Shown: positions 33,574 to 43,693, counted from the stretch's first letter. The stretch: DNA of 64,000 nt from Comamonadaceae bacterium (GCA_013297925.1 JAAFJC010000005.1:1-64000); one strand, 5' to 3'. Notes: generated from the letters alone by a model not told the origin. Translations and numbers: made by a program.

Positions 33574-33939
33574 ATGTCAGTGAATTACGGCTCCAAACGC
33601 ACTGTTGTCGGTGCATCCTATGGTTTCAAAGACTGGCTCTCTCAGCGCGCCACCGCTGTGCTGATGGCACTCTTTACCATCGTTGTGTTGATCCGCTTCT
33701 TGATGATCAAGGGTGGCGTTTCCTACGAAAGCTGGGCAGGCGTATTTGCACCGCAGTGGATGAAAGTCATCACCTTCTCCGTCATCATCGCCCTGTGCTG
33801 GCATGTCTGGGTGGGCGTGCGCGACATTTACATGGATTACATCAAGCCTGTGAGCATCCGCTTGCTTCTTCAAGTGGCCACCATCGTGTATTTGATCGGC
33901 TGCGCAGGCTGGGCGATCCAGGTGCTTTGGCGTATCTAA
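33574..33939 (+). CDS. sdhD: Succinate dehydrogenase hydrophobic anchor subunit
   Basis: This 121-residue protein has three membrane segments and the SdhD pattern YGFKDWLSQRATAVLMALFTIV near the N-terminus and ALCWHVWVGVRDIYMDYI, where His is the axial heme ligand and Asp-Tyr contribute to the quinone site. A ribosome binding site (CAGGAG) precedes the ATG by 8 bp. It completes the membrane anchor with SdhC; sdhA follows after 69 bp. Confidence 0.93.
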   Translation: MSVNYGSKRTVVGASYGFKDWLSQRATAVLMALFTIVVLIRFLMIKGGVSYESWAGVFAPQWMKVITFSVIIALCWHVWVGVRDIYMDYIKPVSIRLLLQVATIVYLIGCAGWAIQVLWRI

Positions 33940-34008
33940 GATTTTGATTTCATTTTTCAGCGACTGCGGTATGTTCCGACAAGCTGAGGCTTCTAGAGGC
34001 AATTTGCA

Positions 34009-35808
34009 ATGGCAGCAGTAACTAAACGAAAATTTGATGTGGTGATCGTGGGCGCAGGCGGCTCTGGCATGCGCGCATCCTTGCAACTCTCCCGCGCTGG
34101 CCTGAATGTGGCCGTGCTTACCAAAGTGTTCCCTACACGCTCGCACACCGTGGCTGCCCAGGGCGGCATCGGCGCATCGCTGGGCAATATGAGTGAAGAC
34201 AATTGGCACTATCACTTCTACGATACCGTCAAAGGCTCCGATTGGCTGGGCGATCAAGACGCGATTGAATTCATGTGCCGCGAAGCGCCGAAAGTGGTGT
34301 ACGACCTCGAACACATGGGCATGCCGTTTGACCGCAACCCCGATGGCACGATCTACCAGCGCCCCTTCGGCGGCCACACTGCGAATTACGGCGAAAAGCC
34401 CGTACAACGCGCCTGCGCCGCAGCTGACCGCACTGGCCACGCCATGCTGCATACGCTCTACCAACAAAACGTCGCAGCACGCACAAGCTTCTTCGTGGAG
34501 TGGATGGCGCAAGATCTGATTTTGGATGCCGATGGCGATTGCGTCGGCGTGACGGCGATTGAGATGGAGACGGGTGACGTTCACATCTTGGAAGCCAAGA
34601 CGACTCTGATGGCCACCGGCGGCGCAGGCCGTATTTATGCCGCATCGACCAATGCCTTTATCAACACCGGCGACGGCCTAGGCATGGCTGCTCGCGCAGG
34701 CATCCCTCTGGAAGACATGGAATTCTGGCAATTCCACCCCACTGGCGTGGCTGGCGCGGGTGTGTTGCTTACTGAAGGCTGCCGTGGCGAAGGCGCGATT
34801 TTGCTCAACAGCAATGGCGAGCGCTTCATGGAGCGCTATGCGCCGACTTTGAAAGATTTGGCGCCGCGCGATTTCATCTCGCGCTGCATGGATCAAGAAA
34901 TCAAAGAAGGCCGTGGCTGCGGCCCCAACAAAGATTACGTGATGCTCAAGCTCGATCATTTGGGCGCAGAGACGATCCACAAGCGCCTGCCCTCGGTGTA
35001 CGAGATTGGCGTGAACTTCGCCAACGTCGATATCACCAAAGAGCCGATCCCCGTTGTGCCCACCATCCATTACCAAATGGGCGGCATTCCCACCAATATC
35101 AATGGCCAAGTCGTGATCCAGAAAAATGGCGATGACAACGCTGTGCTCAATGGCCTGTATGCCGTGGGCGAATGCTCTTGCGTGAGCGTACACGGTGCCA
35201 ATCGCTTAGGCACAAACTCACTGCTCGACTTGCTAGTGTTTGGCCGTGCAGCCGGCAATCACATTGTGGAATCGCTTAAGAATTCGCCGAAAGAGCATAA
35301 GAAACTCCCAGCCGATGCGGCTGATAAAACGCTCGCGCGCATCGCTCGCCTCAACGATTCCACTGAAGGCGAATACGCTCAAAACGTGGCCAACGACATT
35401 CGCTCAACGATGCAACAACACGCTGGCGTGTTCCGCACGCAAGCGAGCCTTGATGAAGGCGTGAAGAAAATTGCCGAGCTGCGCAAGCGTGTCAACGGTA
35501 TCGTGCTCAAAGACAAATCACAAACCTTCAACACCGCTCGCATCGAAGCGCTGGAAGTGGAGAATTTGATCGAATCCGCCGAGGCAACCATCGTGTCTGC
35601 CGCTGCTCGCAAAGAATGCCGTGGCGCGCACACCGTGGTGGATTACGAGCGCCCTATCGACGATCCGAAAACCCCGATGGGCCGTAACGATGCCGAGTGG
35701 ATGAAGCATACGCTGTGGTACGCCGAGGGCAACAAGCTCGATTACAAAGCAGTCAAGCTCAAACCGCTCACGGCCGAGTCTGTGCCGCCAAAAGTTCGTA
35801 CGTTCTAA
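34009..35808 (+). CDS. sdhA: Succinate dehydrogenase flavoprotein subunit
   Basis: This 599-residue protein carries covalently bound FAD. The Rossmann motif VVIVGAGGSGMRASLQL is at about 10-26, the FAD-linked His in TRSHTVAAQGGIGASLGN, the substrate loop FHPTGVAGAGVLLTEGCRGEGAIL, and VGECSCVSVHGANRLGTNSLLDLLVFG. The end ELVEAY-type region is replaced by DYKAVKLKPLTAESVPPKVRTF, as expected for SdhA. It oxidises succinate to fumarate in the TCA cycle at the inner face of the membrane. SdhB follows after 27 bp. Confidence 0.97.
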   Translation: MAAVTKRKFDVVIVGAGGSGMRASLQLSRAGLNVAVLTKVFPTRSHTVAAQGGIGASLGNMSEDNWHYHFYDTVKGSDWLGDQDAIEFMCREAPKVVYDLEHMGMPFDRNPDGTIYQRPFGGHTANYGEKPVQRACAAADRTGHAMLHTLYQQNVAARTSFFVEWMAQDLILDADGDCVGVTAIEMETGDVHILEAKTTLMATGGAGRIYAASTNAFINTGDGLGMAARAGIPLEDMEFWQFHPTGVAGAGVLLTEGCRGEGAILLNSNGERFMERYAPTLKDLAPRDFISRCMDQEIKEGRGCGPNKDYVMLKLDHLGAETIHKRLPSVYEIGVNFANVDITKEPIPVVPTIHYQMGGIPTNINGQVVIQKNGDDNAVLNGLYAVGECSCVSVHGANRLGTNSLLDLLVFGRAAGNHIVESLKNSPKEHKKLPADAADKTLARIARLNDSTEGEYAQNVANDIRSTMQQHAGVFRTQASLDEGVKKIAELRKRVNGIVLKDKSQTFNTARIEALEVENLIESAEATIVSAAARKECRGAHTVVDYERPIDDPKTPMGRNDAEWMKHTLWYAEGNKLDYKAVKLKPLTAESVPPKVRTF

Positions 35809-35835
35809 ATTTTTAAGCAGTTCTGGAGAAATATC

Positions 35836-36540
35836 ATGGAAATGCGCACCTTCAAAATCTACCGCTACGATCCTGAGAAGGATGCCAAGCCGTACATGCA
35901 AACCATTCAAGTGCAGCTCGATGGCTCTGAGCGCATGTTGCTCGATGTATTGATGAAGCTCAAAGAAGTGGATCCCAGCATCTCCTTCCGCCGCTCTTGC
36001 CGCGAAGGCGTATGCGGCTCGGATGCAATGAACATCAATGGCAAGAACGGCCTGGCTTGCTTGACCAATATGCGCACCTTGAAAGGCGACATCACCCTCA
36101 AGCCCCTGCCCGGCCTGCCCGTGATCCGCGACATCATTGTGGACATGACGCAATTCTTCAAACAATACAACTCGATCAAGCCTTACCTGATCAACGACAC
36201 GATTCCGCCCGAGAAAGAGCGCCTGCAATCGCCTGAAGAGCGTGAAGAGCTGAATGGCTTGTATGAGTGCATCCTTTGCGCGAGCTGCTCCACAAGCTGC
36301 CCCAGCTTCTGGTGGAACCCCGACAAATTCGTCGGCCCTGCAGGCCTGTTGCAAGCCTATCGCTTCATCGCCGATAGCCGCGATCAAGCGACCAATGAGC
36401 GCCTGGACAATTTGGAAGACCCCTACCGCCTCTTCCGCTGCCACACCATCATGAACTGCGTTGACGTGTGCCCCAAGGGTTTGAATCCCACCAAGGCCAT
36501 TGGCAAGATCAAAGAGTTGATGGTTCGTCGCGCGGTTTAA
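35836..36540 (+). CDS. sdhB: Succinate dehydrogenase iron-sulfur subunit
   Basis: This 234-residue protein has the ferredoxin-type 2Fe-2S motif SCREGVCGSDAMNINGKNGLAC and the two-cluster motif CILCASCSTSCPSFWWNP, with CHTIMNCVDVCPKGLNP for the 4Fe-4S and 3Fe-4S centres. It carries electrons from SdhA to the quinone site. Size is typical. It is followed by 165 bp that hold a family A repeat, and then sdhE. Confidence 0.97.
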   Translation: MEMRTFKIYRYDPEKDAKPYMQTIQVQLDGSERMLLDVLMKLKEVDPSISFRRSCREGVCGSDAMNINGKNGLACLTNMRTLKGDITLKPLPGLPVIRDIIVDMTQFFKQYNSIKPYLINDTIPPEKERLQSPEEREELNGLYECILCASCSTSCPSFWWNPDKFVGPAGLLQAYRFIADSRDQATNERLDNLEDPYRLFRCHTIMNCVDVCPKGLNPTKAIGKIKELMVRRAV

Positions 36541-36562
36541 TACTAAATACCAATACCGAATA

Positions 36563-36672
36563 CCGGACGCAGAAGACGCAAAGGTTACGCAAAAGACGCA
36601 AAAAATACCGAAATCCAGTTTTGTATTTCTCTTCTGCGTTTTCTGCGTAACCTTTGCGTTCTCTGCGTCCGG
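36563..36672. repeat. Family A palindromic intergenic repeat, copy 4, inside the sdh operon (110 bp)
   Basis: It runs from CCGGACGCAG at 36563 to CTGCGTCCGG ending at 36672, with AAGGTTACGC facing GCGTAACCTT. The inverted similarity extends outward by about 10 bp (AATACC ends). As RNA it would fold into a long hairpin between sdhB and sdhE, where it could slow or protect transcripts. Confidence 0.85.
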
Positions 36673-36705
36673 TATTTTGGTATTAGAAATCTATCCACAC
36701 CAGCC

Positions 36706-37043
36706 ATGCAAGCCCCCTCTAACGCCATCAACACCGTAGAAGCCATCTACGGCCTAGACGTTGGCGCTGATTTGGATTCGCCGCTATCATCCGGCGCTCT
36801 CTCCAAACTCCGCTGGCGCAGCCGCCGGGGCATGCTGGAAAATGATCTCTTTATCGAGCGCTTTTTCAACAAATACGCAGAAATACTGACCGTCAGGCAG
36901 GCGAATGGGTTGAATGCTCTAATGGATTTATCTGACAATCAGCTCTTGGATTTGCATCTTGGCCGTAAGCCTTTGGCTGATGTGCGCCCTGAGCTCGATA
37001 CCCCCGATATACGCGCCGTTTTAGATCTACTGAAGGAAAAACA

Positions 37044-37047
<4 letters not shown>
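36706..37047 (+). CDS. sdhE: FAD assembly factor for succinate dehydrogenase
   Basis: This 113-residue protein carries the SdhE/DUF339 pattern [20 protein letters not shown], in which the RGxxE motif contacts the flavoprotein. It promotes covalent flavin attachment to SdhA. The N-terminus is some 25 residues longer than in E. coli. Its stop overlaps the gltA start by 4 bp (ATGA), so they are translationally coupled. Confidence 0.92.
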
Positions 37048-38354
<1,307 letters not shown>

Positions 38355-38373
38355 GCGCTTACCGACAGCATAC

Positions 38374-38398
38374 AAACCCGCCTTGCGCGGGTTTTTTT
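38374..38398 (+). terminator. Rho-independent terminator after gltA
   Basis: The stem AAACCCGC/GCGGGTTT with a short CTTGC loop is followed by a run of seven T. It lies about 20 bp after the gltA stop. Confidence 0.9.
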
Positions 38399-38498
38399 AT
38401 GGGTTCAAGATAGCGCCATCGCGCATTTATCGTAGAGGCGTCATCTCAATTTGAAGTCTGCCCCTTGCAATCCTAGGGTTTATACTTATATCTTGAAC

Positions 38499-39326
38499 AT
38501 GAAACACCCAAAACAGCTGATTCAAGCCACTTTGCAAGTGCCAGGTGAATTTTGGCGTGGGCAAGAGCATGTGCGAGACAAAGCAGCCGAGCCAGAAGTT
38601 GGTATCAATCCGCAGGCTTATCCAGAGAGCGATGCCATTGGCCTGCAAGTTGCTGGCAGCGATACTGACGGAAAAATCAAAGCGGATCATGGCCTAGTGC
38701 CCATTCGCGCGCTCACCAGTCGGCATCGCCGCCGCATTGCTGAGCACTTGCTGGCCTTGCCTGCGCATGACCGTTATCTGCGTTTTGGCTATGCTGCCTC
38801 AGATGATCAGGTGCGCCGCTACGTTGAGTCTTTGAATTTCAAACGCGATGAGATTTATGGTGTTTTCAATCGGCGCTTGGCTCTGATTGCCATGGCCCAT
38901 CTGGCCCTCGCCTGCGATCCCCAAAACCCCAATTGCGCAGAATTCGGCGTGTCTGTCAGCGCAGATGCTCGCGGCAAAGGCCTAGGCACGCAGCTGTTTG
39001 AACGCGCGATTTTGCATGCGCGTGCAGAGCACATTGACATGATCTTCATTCACGCGCTACGTGAGAACGAAGCGATGCTGAAAATCGCCCGCAAAGCGGG
39101 TGCTCTTGTCGAGAATTTCGGTGGCGAAGTGGAGGCTCACCTTCAGCTTCCTCCTCAAGATCTGTCGGATCGCGTGGAGCTGGCCGTCCGCGATGCGGTG
39201 GAAGATGGTCTGGGCGAAATGGATTTTTTGCTCAAGCGGCGCGCCCTGCAATTTTGGGAATTTCTTGCTTCCTTGCAAGAAATTCGCCAAGGTTTGCGCG
39301 AAGCACTAGCCGCTGAGAAAACATAG
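38499..39326 (+). CDS. GNAT family N-acetyltransferase
   Basis: From the ATG at 38499 (MKHPKQLIQATLQVPGEFW) this gives 275 residues; a TTG 16 codons upstream is less likely. A GNAT domain lies at about 70-210, with VPIRALTSRHRRRIAEHLLALPAHDRYLRFGYAASDDQVRRYVESL and the acetyl-CoA site FGVSVSADARGKGLGTQLFERAILHARAEHIDMIFIHALRENEAM. The N-terminal 65 residues and the helical C-terminal 60 residues are extra to the domain. Substrate is unknown. It stands alone between the gltA terminator and the CorC-like gene, 60 bp upstream of the latter. Confidence 0.85.
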   Translation: MKHPKQLIQATLQVPGEFWRGQEHVRDKAAEPEVGINPQAYPESDAIGLQVAGSDTDGKIKADHGLVPIRALTSRHRRRIAEHLLALPAHDRYLRFGYAASDDQVRRYVESLNFKRDEIYGVFNRRLALIAMAHLALACDPQNPNCAEFGVSVSADARGKGLGTQLFERAILHARAEHIDMIFIHALRENEAMLKIARKAGALVENFGGEVEAHLQLPPQDLSDRVELAVRDAVEDGLGEMDFLLKRRALQFWEFLASLQEIRQGLREALAAEKT

Positions 39327-39386
39327 CGAGCGCGCCGAGGCGGTTTTCCGCTATCCTTCAGGTCTGTTTAACTTTTAAAGCTTTTC

Positions 39387-40331
39387 GTGTCTGACTCCCC
39401 CACCGCCGCTCGCAGCGCCTCTCGCGCTGGCGGCAACACCTCACCTGGCGATTTGCCCGCGCAAACGGTTCATAAAAACGAAGACCGCCGGGGCATCCTG
39501 CAGAAAATCGCAGAATTCATTCACCCTGGCCCCGACAGCAAAGAAGAGCTGATGGAGACGCTGGCCGAGGCGGAAGACAACCAAGTGATTGGCGCCGAGA
39601 GCCGCGCCATGCTCGAAGGCGTGCTGCGCATCACGGATATGACGGCTGGCGATGTGATGGTGGCAGCGCCCCGGATGGATTTGATCAACATCGACGCACC
39701 CTTTGATGAATTGCTACATCTCGTGATTGAGACGTCGCACTCACGCTTCCCGGTGTACGAAAAGGATCGAGAAAATGTCATCGGTATTTTGATGGCCAAA
39801 GATTTGCTCAAACTCCAGCGCGCACCAGAGCTGCATCTCAAAGCCTTGCTGCGCCCCGCCGTGTTTGTGCCCGAGAGCAAAAAGCTCAATGATCTGCTGC
39901 GAGAGTTCAAAGGCAACCGCAACCATCTAGCCATCGTGATCGACGAGTTTGGCCGGACTGCTGGCTTGATCACGATTGAAGATGTGCTCGAAGAAATCGT
40001 GGGCGAGATCGAAGATGAGTTTGACGATCACGCCACAGAAGGTGATATCTACGCTTTGGCCGACAAGACTTACCGCGTGAGCGGAGACACGCCGATTGAG
40101 CGCGTGGAAGAGAGCTTCGCCATCGATTTGAAGACGCGCGATGGCGATGAAGCCACTGAAGAATTCGACACGATTGGCGGCCTGATCGCGCACGAGATCG
40201 GCCATGTGCCCAAGCGCGGCGAGCGCTGCGAGCTGGCTGGCTTACAGTTCGTCGTTTTGCACACCAAGGGCGGTGCGGTCAAATGGTTCAAAGTCTCGCC
40301 TGCCGCTACGGCGAAGGTCTTGGGCAGCTAG
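39387..40331 (+). CDS. CBS-domain HlyC/CorC family protein
   Basis: This 314-residue protein starts with GTG (MSDSPTAARSASRAGGN). It has the soluble CorC layout: an acidic linker, two CBS domains (about 85-205, VMVAAPRMDLINIDAPFDELLHLVIETSHSRFPVY and NHLAIVIDEFGRTAGLITIEDVLEEIVGEIEDEFD) and the C-terminal CorC_HlyC domain (about 225-310). It lacks the DUF21 membrane domain. In proteobacteria it is linked to magnesium and cobalt efflux and lies near lnt and ybeY, which are absent here. The frame ends about 90 bp before three tRNA genes. Confidence 0.88.
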   Translation: MSDSPTAARSASRAGGNTSPGDLPAQTVHKNEDRRGILQKIAEFIHPGPDSKEELMETLAEAEDNQVIGAESRAMLEGVLRITDMTAGDVMVAAPRMDLINIDAPFDELLHLVIETSHSRFPVYEKDRENVIGILMAKDLLKLQRAPELHLKALLRPAVFVPESKKLNDLLREFKGNRNHLAIVIDEFGRTAGLITIEDVLEEIVGEIEDEFDDHATEGDIYALADKTYRVSGDTPIERVEESFAIDLKTRDGDEATEEFDTIGGLIAHEIGHVPKRGERCELAGLQFVVLHTKGGAVKWFKVSPAATAKVLGS

Positions 40332-40352
40332 CCCGAAGCGGCATTTTCGCGC

Positions 40353-40358
40353 TATAAT
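40353..40358 (+). promoter_or_regulatory. Putative -10 box for the tRNA transcript
   Basis: TATAAT lies 65 bp upstream of tRNA-Ala, after the CorC stop. No clear -35 hexamer is seen at the usual spacing. A hairpin GGTTTGG/CCAAACC lies in the leader between this box and the tRNA. Confidence 0.4.
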
Positions 40359-40422
40359 TCAAGGCTCAGCAGATTTGCTGGCGGAGCGCGGTGGTTTGGA
40401 TTCCCAAACCGCACACCCTCAC

Positions 40423-40498
<76 letters not shown>

Positions 40499-40585
40499 TC
40501 AAAGCTGTTGTTGTGAGTTGAAAAACTCAGAAGTTTTTTAGGTCGTGATGAGAAACGCAAGTTTTTAATCATTGCCCTAGCGCCT

Positions 40586-40661
40586 GACCCTATCGTCTAG
40601 AGGCCTAGGACATCACCCTTTCACGGTGAGTACCGGGGTTCGAATCCCCGTAGGGTCGCCA
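40586..40661 (+). tRNA. tRNA-Glu (TTC)
   Basis: The 76-nt sequence has acceptor GACCCTA with TAGGGTC, anticodon stem TCACC/GGTGA with loop CTTTCAC (anticodon TTC), and T-arm CGGGG/CCCCG with TTCGAAT. The CCA end is encoded. It is the middle gene of the three-tRNA cluster. Confidence 0.95.
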
Positions 40662-40699
40662 GTTTTGGTCTGATCGCACGCAAGTGCAATCAGCTACCG

Positions 40700-40776
40700 G
40701 GAGCGGTAGTTCAGTTGGTTAGAATACCGGCCTGTCACGCCGGGGGTCGCGGGTTCGAGTCCCGTCCGCTCCGCCA
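40700..40776 (+). tRNA. tRNA-Asp (GTC)
   Basis: The 77-nt sequence has acceptor GGAGCGG with CCGCTCC, D-loop with GTTGGTTAGAA, anticodon loop CTGTCAC (GTC), and T-arm GCGGG/CCCGT region with TTCGAGT. The CCA end is encoded. A strong terminator follows. Confidence 0.96.
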
Positions 40777-40780
40777 GTCA

Positions 40781-40814
40781 AAAAGGTTTGCAAAGAAATT
40801 TGCAAACCTTTTTT
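40781..40814 (+). terminator. Rho-independent terminator of the tRNA cluster
   Basis: A perfect 14-bp stem AAAAGGTTTGCAAA/TTTGCAAACCTTTT with a GAAA tetraloop is followed by T residues. It lies 4 bp after tRNA-Asp and may also serve the convergent gene ending at 40829. Confidence 0.9.
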
Positions 40815-40828
40815 GCTTTGGCGTTGGC

Positions 40829-42010
40829 TTATGTGAGGCAGCCGCGTGTGTCCACGCGAATCACGCGCTCGATGTGGCCCTTGCTCAACCCACCTCTCAC
40901 ACCAATCATGGCGTCATGCAGATTCACCGTGGGATCGCAATGGCCGGGAATCAGCCAAACCACATCGCCGATCTCGGGCAAGCTCGAGCCGCGCAAGATG
41001 CCATGCTCATCGCCGCCATTGAAAAACTCCCAATCGGCATGATGGCCGGCCCAGATGGTGGGCAAACCGGAATCTATCGCATGGCTTTTGTGGCCTGCGT
41101 CAAGCACAGCGCGATCATCGCCCGCCGTGGTTTGCCGGCTGATCACTTGGGATTTCACAAACAGCGCATGCTCGAAGCGTGGCATCGCGGGATCTGGCTC
41201 ATTCGCGGCGTAATCGGTATCCATGAAGAGATAGGAGCCGGCCTGCAACTCGCCATACACGCCGCTTGCGGCCTCGTGGATGAAGCTGCCTGTGCCCGCG
41301 CCAGTAACAAGCGGCACGGCAAAGCCAGCCGCTTGCAAAGCAGCTTTCGTGGCTTGCACTTTTTCAATCACGCCAGCAATCGCGCTGCGGCGCTCAGCGG
41401 CGCTGCGCAGATGCTGCGCCCTGCCGTGATAGGCCTGCAAACCTGCAAAGCGCAAATGCTCAGATTGCGAAATGGCTTGCACGAGCGGCACAGCCGCTTC
41501 TCCCGGCGAGACGCCGCAGCGCCCTTGCCCCACATCGATCTCTACAAACACATCCAATCGCTCGGCTGGCGCATGTTGCGCCATCGCCTGTGCCAAATGC
41601 GCAATACCCACCAAGCTGTCCGCAGCCACTGCAAGCTTGGTTTTTGAAGCATTTTGGCCTTCTGGCTGGGATGAAATCAGCGCGAGTTGCTCACATTTCT
41701 GTAGCGCTGTGACGACGTTGCTCACGTAAATATCACCCACGCCCAGCTCGGCCAATACAGCTGCTTCCGAGACTTTTTGCACACACACGCCCACTGCACC
41801 CGCTTGCATTTGCAGCAAAGCCAGATGCGCGGATTTATGCATCTTGGCATGTGGCCTGAGCATGATGCTATGCGCTTTCGCGAAGCTTTGCATGCTCGCC
41901 AGATTGCGCTCCATGGCATCCAGATCGATCACCAAAGCGGGCGTGTCGATAGCTGCGACGCTTTGCCCGATCAAAGTATCCAATCTTGAGACATCACGCA
42001 TGTTGCTCAT
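40829..42010 (-). CDS. DSD1-type PLP enzyme, second paralogue
   Basis: This 393-residue protein has the alanine racemase-like barrel with IDTPALVIDLDAMERNLASMQSF and LRPHAKMHKSAHLALLQMQAGAVGVCVQKVSEAAVL; the PLP lysine is probably in PHAKMHKS. The C-terminus ends LIPGHCDPTVNLHDAMIGVRGG, the zinc-binding His-Cys-Asp pattern of D-threonine aldolase/D-serine dehydratase relatives. An alternative start is MRDVSR at 42001. It overlaps the histidine phosphatase gene by 17 bp and is the last gene of a five-gene minus-strand run. The protein at 24892-26022 is a distant paralogue. Substrate unknown. Confidence 0.85.
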   Translation of the reverse strand: MSNMRDVSRLDTLIGQSVAAIDTPALVIDLDAMERNLASMQSFAKAHSIMLRPHAKMHKSAHLALLQMQAGAVGVCVQKVSEAAVLAELGVGDIYVSNVVTALQKCEQLALISSQPEGQNASKTKLAVAADSLVGIAHLAQAMAQHAPAERLDVFVEIDVGQGRCGVSPGEAAVPLVQAISQSEHLRFAGLQAYHGRAQHLRSAAERRSAIAGVIEKVQATKAALQAAGFAVPLVTGAGTGSFIHEAASGVYGELQAGSYLFMDTDYAANEPDPAMPRFEHALFVKSQVISRQTTAGDDRAVLDAGHKSHAIDSGLPTIWAGHHADWEFFNGGDEHGILRGSSLPEIGDVVWLIPGHCDPTVNLHDAMIGVRGGLSKGHIERVIRVDTRGCLT

Positions 42011-42644
42011 CCAGCCCTGCGCCGAGATGGCTGGTATCGCTCCAGCCCACCAAGCTCAAATGCTCGCCGTTGAAGAGCACGCGATTGATCGATGCATTGC
42101 CCAGCTGCCAGGTGCGCGGCGCTTGCAAATCCAAGCCCGTGGCCTCGCGGTAGATCACATCCATCACACCGCCGTGGCTCACGACGACGATATGTTTACC
42201 AGCATTTTCTCGGACTAGCTTGTATAAACACTGCGCAACGCGCTCTCGAAACTGTAGCAAGGATTCGCCGCCTTCGGGTGCAAAATCTGGCACACGTTTG
42301 CGCCACTTCAGCGCCTGCTCGGGCAGTTGCTCCTCGATTTCTGCAAAAGTTTTGCCTTGAAAAATGCCAAACTCGCGCTCCCGCAAACCGCGATCCACCT
42401 GCACCGTGAGGCCATGGTGTTTGGCCACGGCCAGCGCCGTTTCATAGGCTCGCGCGAGATCGCTGCTGTAGATCGCATCCACCTGCTCTGAAGCCATGGC
42501 CTTGCCTGCTTGCTCGGCCTGCCAGAAGCCGGTTTCGTTCAGACTCACATCGAGCTGGCCTTGGATGCGGGTGGCCACATTCCAAGCGGTTTCGCCGTGG
42601 CGGATGGCGGTGATGCGGGTGATGGCGGGAACAGAATCGGTCAT
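41994..42644 (-). CDS. Histidine phosphatase family protein (phosphoglycerate mutase-like)
   Basis: This 216-residue protein has the RHG motif TAIRHGETAWN with the catalytic histidine, LQGQLDVSLNETG-type follow-up (RIQGQLDVSLNETGFWQAEQAG), YSSDLARAYETA, the glutamate in LREREFGIFQGKTFAEIE and the second histidine in VVSHGGVMDVIYREA. Relatives include GpmB and the CobC phosphatase; the true substrate cannot be told. It overlaps the deacetylase gene by 4 bp and the PLP enzyme gene by 17 bp, so all three are co-translated. Confidence 0.88.
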   Translation of the reverse strand: MTDSVPAITRITAIRHGETAWNVATRIQGQLDVSLNETGFWQAEQAGKAMASEQVDAIYSSDLARAYETALAVAKHHGLTVQVDRGLREREFGIFQGKTFAEIEEQLPEQALKWRKRVPDFAPEGGESLLQFRERVAQCLYKLVRENAGKHIVVVSHGGVMDVIYREATGLDLQAPRTWQLGNASINRVLFNGEHLSLVGWSDTSHLGAGLDEQHA

Positions 42645-43693
42645 GCACCAACTTTAGCCTGAAACTCAAAGCCTTCCAGCACATTCACCGCATTGAGCCC
42701 CAGCTCCCGCGCCGCATAGCCGCCTTCGAGGATAAAAACTGTAGGTAAGCCGAGCTTTGCTATCCGCCGCCCCAAGCGCGTGAAGTCTGGGGTTTGCAAA
42801 GCAAATTTTGAAATCGGATCGCCGGCGTAAGTGTCTAAGCCCAGCGAGATCACGACTGCCTGTGGATCGTGCTGAGCAACTCGCGTGCAAGCGATCTCCA
42901 GCGCTTCAAACCATTGATCTGCAGAGCAACCCGCAGGCAGTGGCAAATTCAGATTAAAGCCCTGCCCTGCGCCTGCGCCCATCTCATCTGCATGGCCGAG
43001 GTAGAAAGGAAACTCGGTGCGCGGATCGCCATGCAGGCTCACAAAAAGCACATCGGCACGCTCATAGAAGATGCTTTGCGTGCCATTGCCGTGATGGAAA
43101 TCCACATCCAAAATCGCCACGCGCTTTTTGCCTTGATTCAACAAGGCTTGCGCGGCCACGGCGGCGTTGTTTAAAAAGCAATAGCCGCCCATGAAATCTT
43201 GGCCTGCATGATGACCGGGCGGGCGTGTAGCGCAAAACGCTGCTCGCTCGCCTTGCTCAATCACTCTCGCTGCACTGGCCGCCGCATCTGCTGCAGCTTT
43301 CGCGGCTTGCCAAGTGCCAGCAGCCATCGGTGTGCCGTTGTCCATGCTGTAGAGGCCGAGCTGGGCGATGAAGTTATCGGGTTGTACGTCGCTGCGCAAG
43401 CTGCGCACGGGCCAGACCGAAGGAAAGGGTTGCTGCGACGCATTGGCAGGATCGAGCGCGATCCACTGTGCCCATGCGGTCTGCAAAAAATTCAAATAGC
43501 GCGCCGTGTGAATTTGGCGCAGCACCGGCATGCTATCCACATCGGGCTCGCGCAGACTGTGGCCACGCGCTCTCAATTGCTCAAGCACATAGGTGGCGCG
43601 CTCGGGCTTCTCAAAGCAAGGCACGCGCTGCCCGCGATAAAACTCATATTCCGGTGCATGCAGCGCATGCGCAACTGTGAAAAAACTGATCAT
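42641..43693 (-). CDS. Histone deacetylase-superfamily amidohydrolase, acetylpolyamine amidohydrolase-like
   Basis: This 350-residue protein has the class II deacetylase fold with zinc ligands in ILDVDFHHGNGTQSIFY (Asp and His) and SLGLDTYAGDPIS, the catalytic RPPGHHAGQDFMGGYCFLNNAAVAAQ and the tyrosine in FILEGGYAARELG. The N-terminal start HAPEYEFYRGQRVPCFEKPERATYV resembles acetylpolyamine amidohydrolases, which remove acetyl groups from acetylputrescine and related amines. That would tie in with the polyamine genes at 0-9.7 kb, but the two loci are 33 kb apart, so the link is inferred. It overlaps both neighbours by 4 bp. Confidence 0.85.
   Translation of the reverse strand: MISFFTVAHALHAPEYEFYRGQRVPCFEKPERATYVLEQLRARGHSLREPDVDSMPVLRQIHTARYLNFLQTAWAQWIALDPANASQQPFPSVWPVRSLRSDVQPDNFIAQLGLYSMDNGTPMAAGTWQAAKAAADAAASAARVIEQGERAAFCATRPPGHHAGQDFMGGYCFLNNAAVAAQALLNQGKKRVAILDVDFHHGNGTQSIFYERADVLFVSLHGDPRTEFPFYLGHADEMGAGAGQGFNLNLPLPAGCSADQWFEALEIACTRVAQHDPQAVVISLGLDTYAGDPISKFALQTPDFTRLGRRIAKLGLPTVFILEGGYAARELGLNAVNVLEGFEFQAKVGA

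Noticed and set aside
38409..38444. Possible further family C copy after the gltA terminator (ATAGCGCCATCGCGCA)
   Set aside because: Only the first part resembles the consensus; the 5' hairpin arm and ATGCCGGC block are missing.
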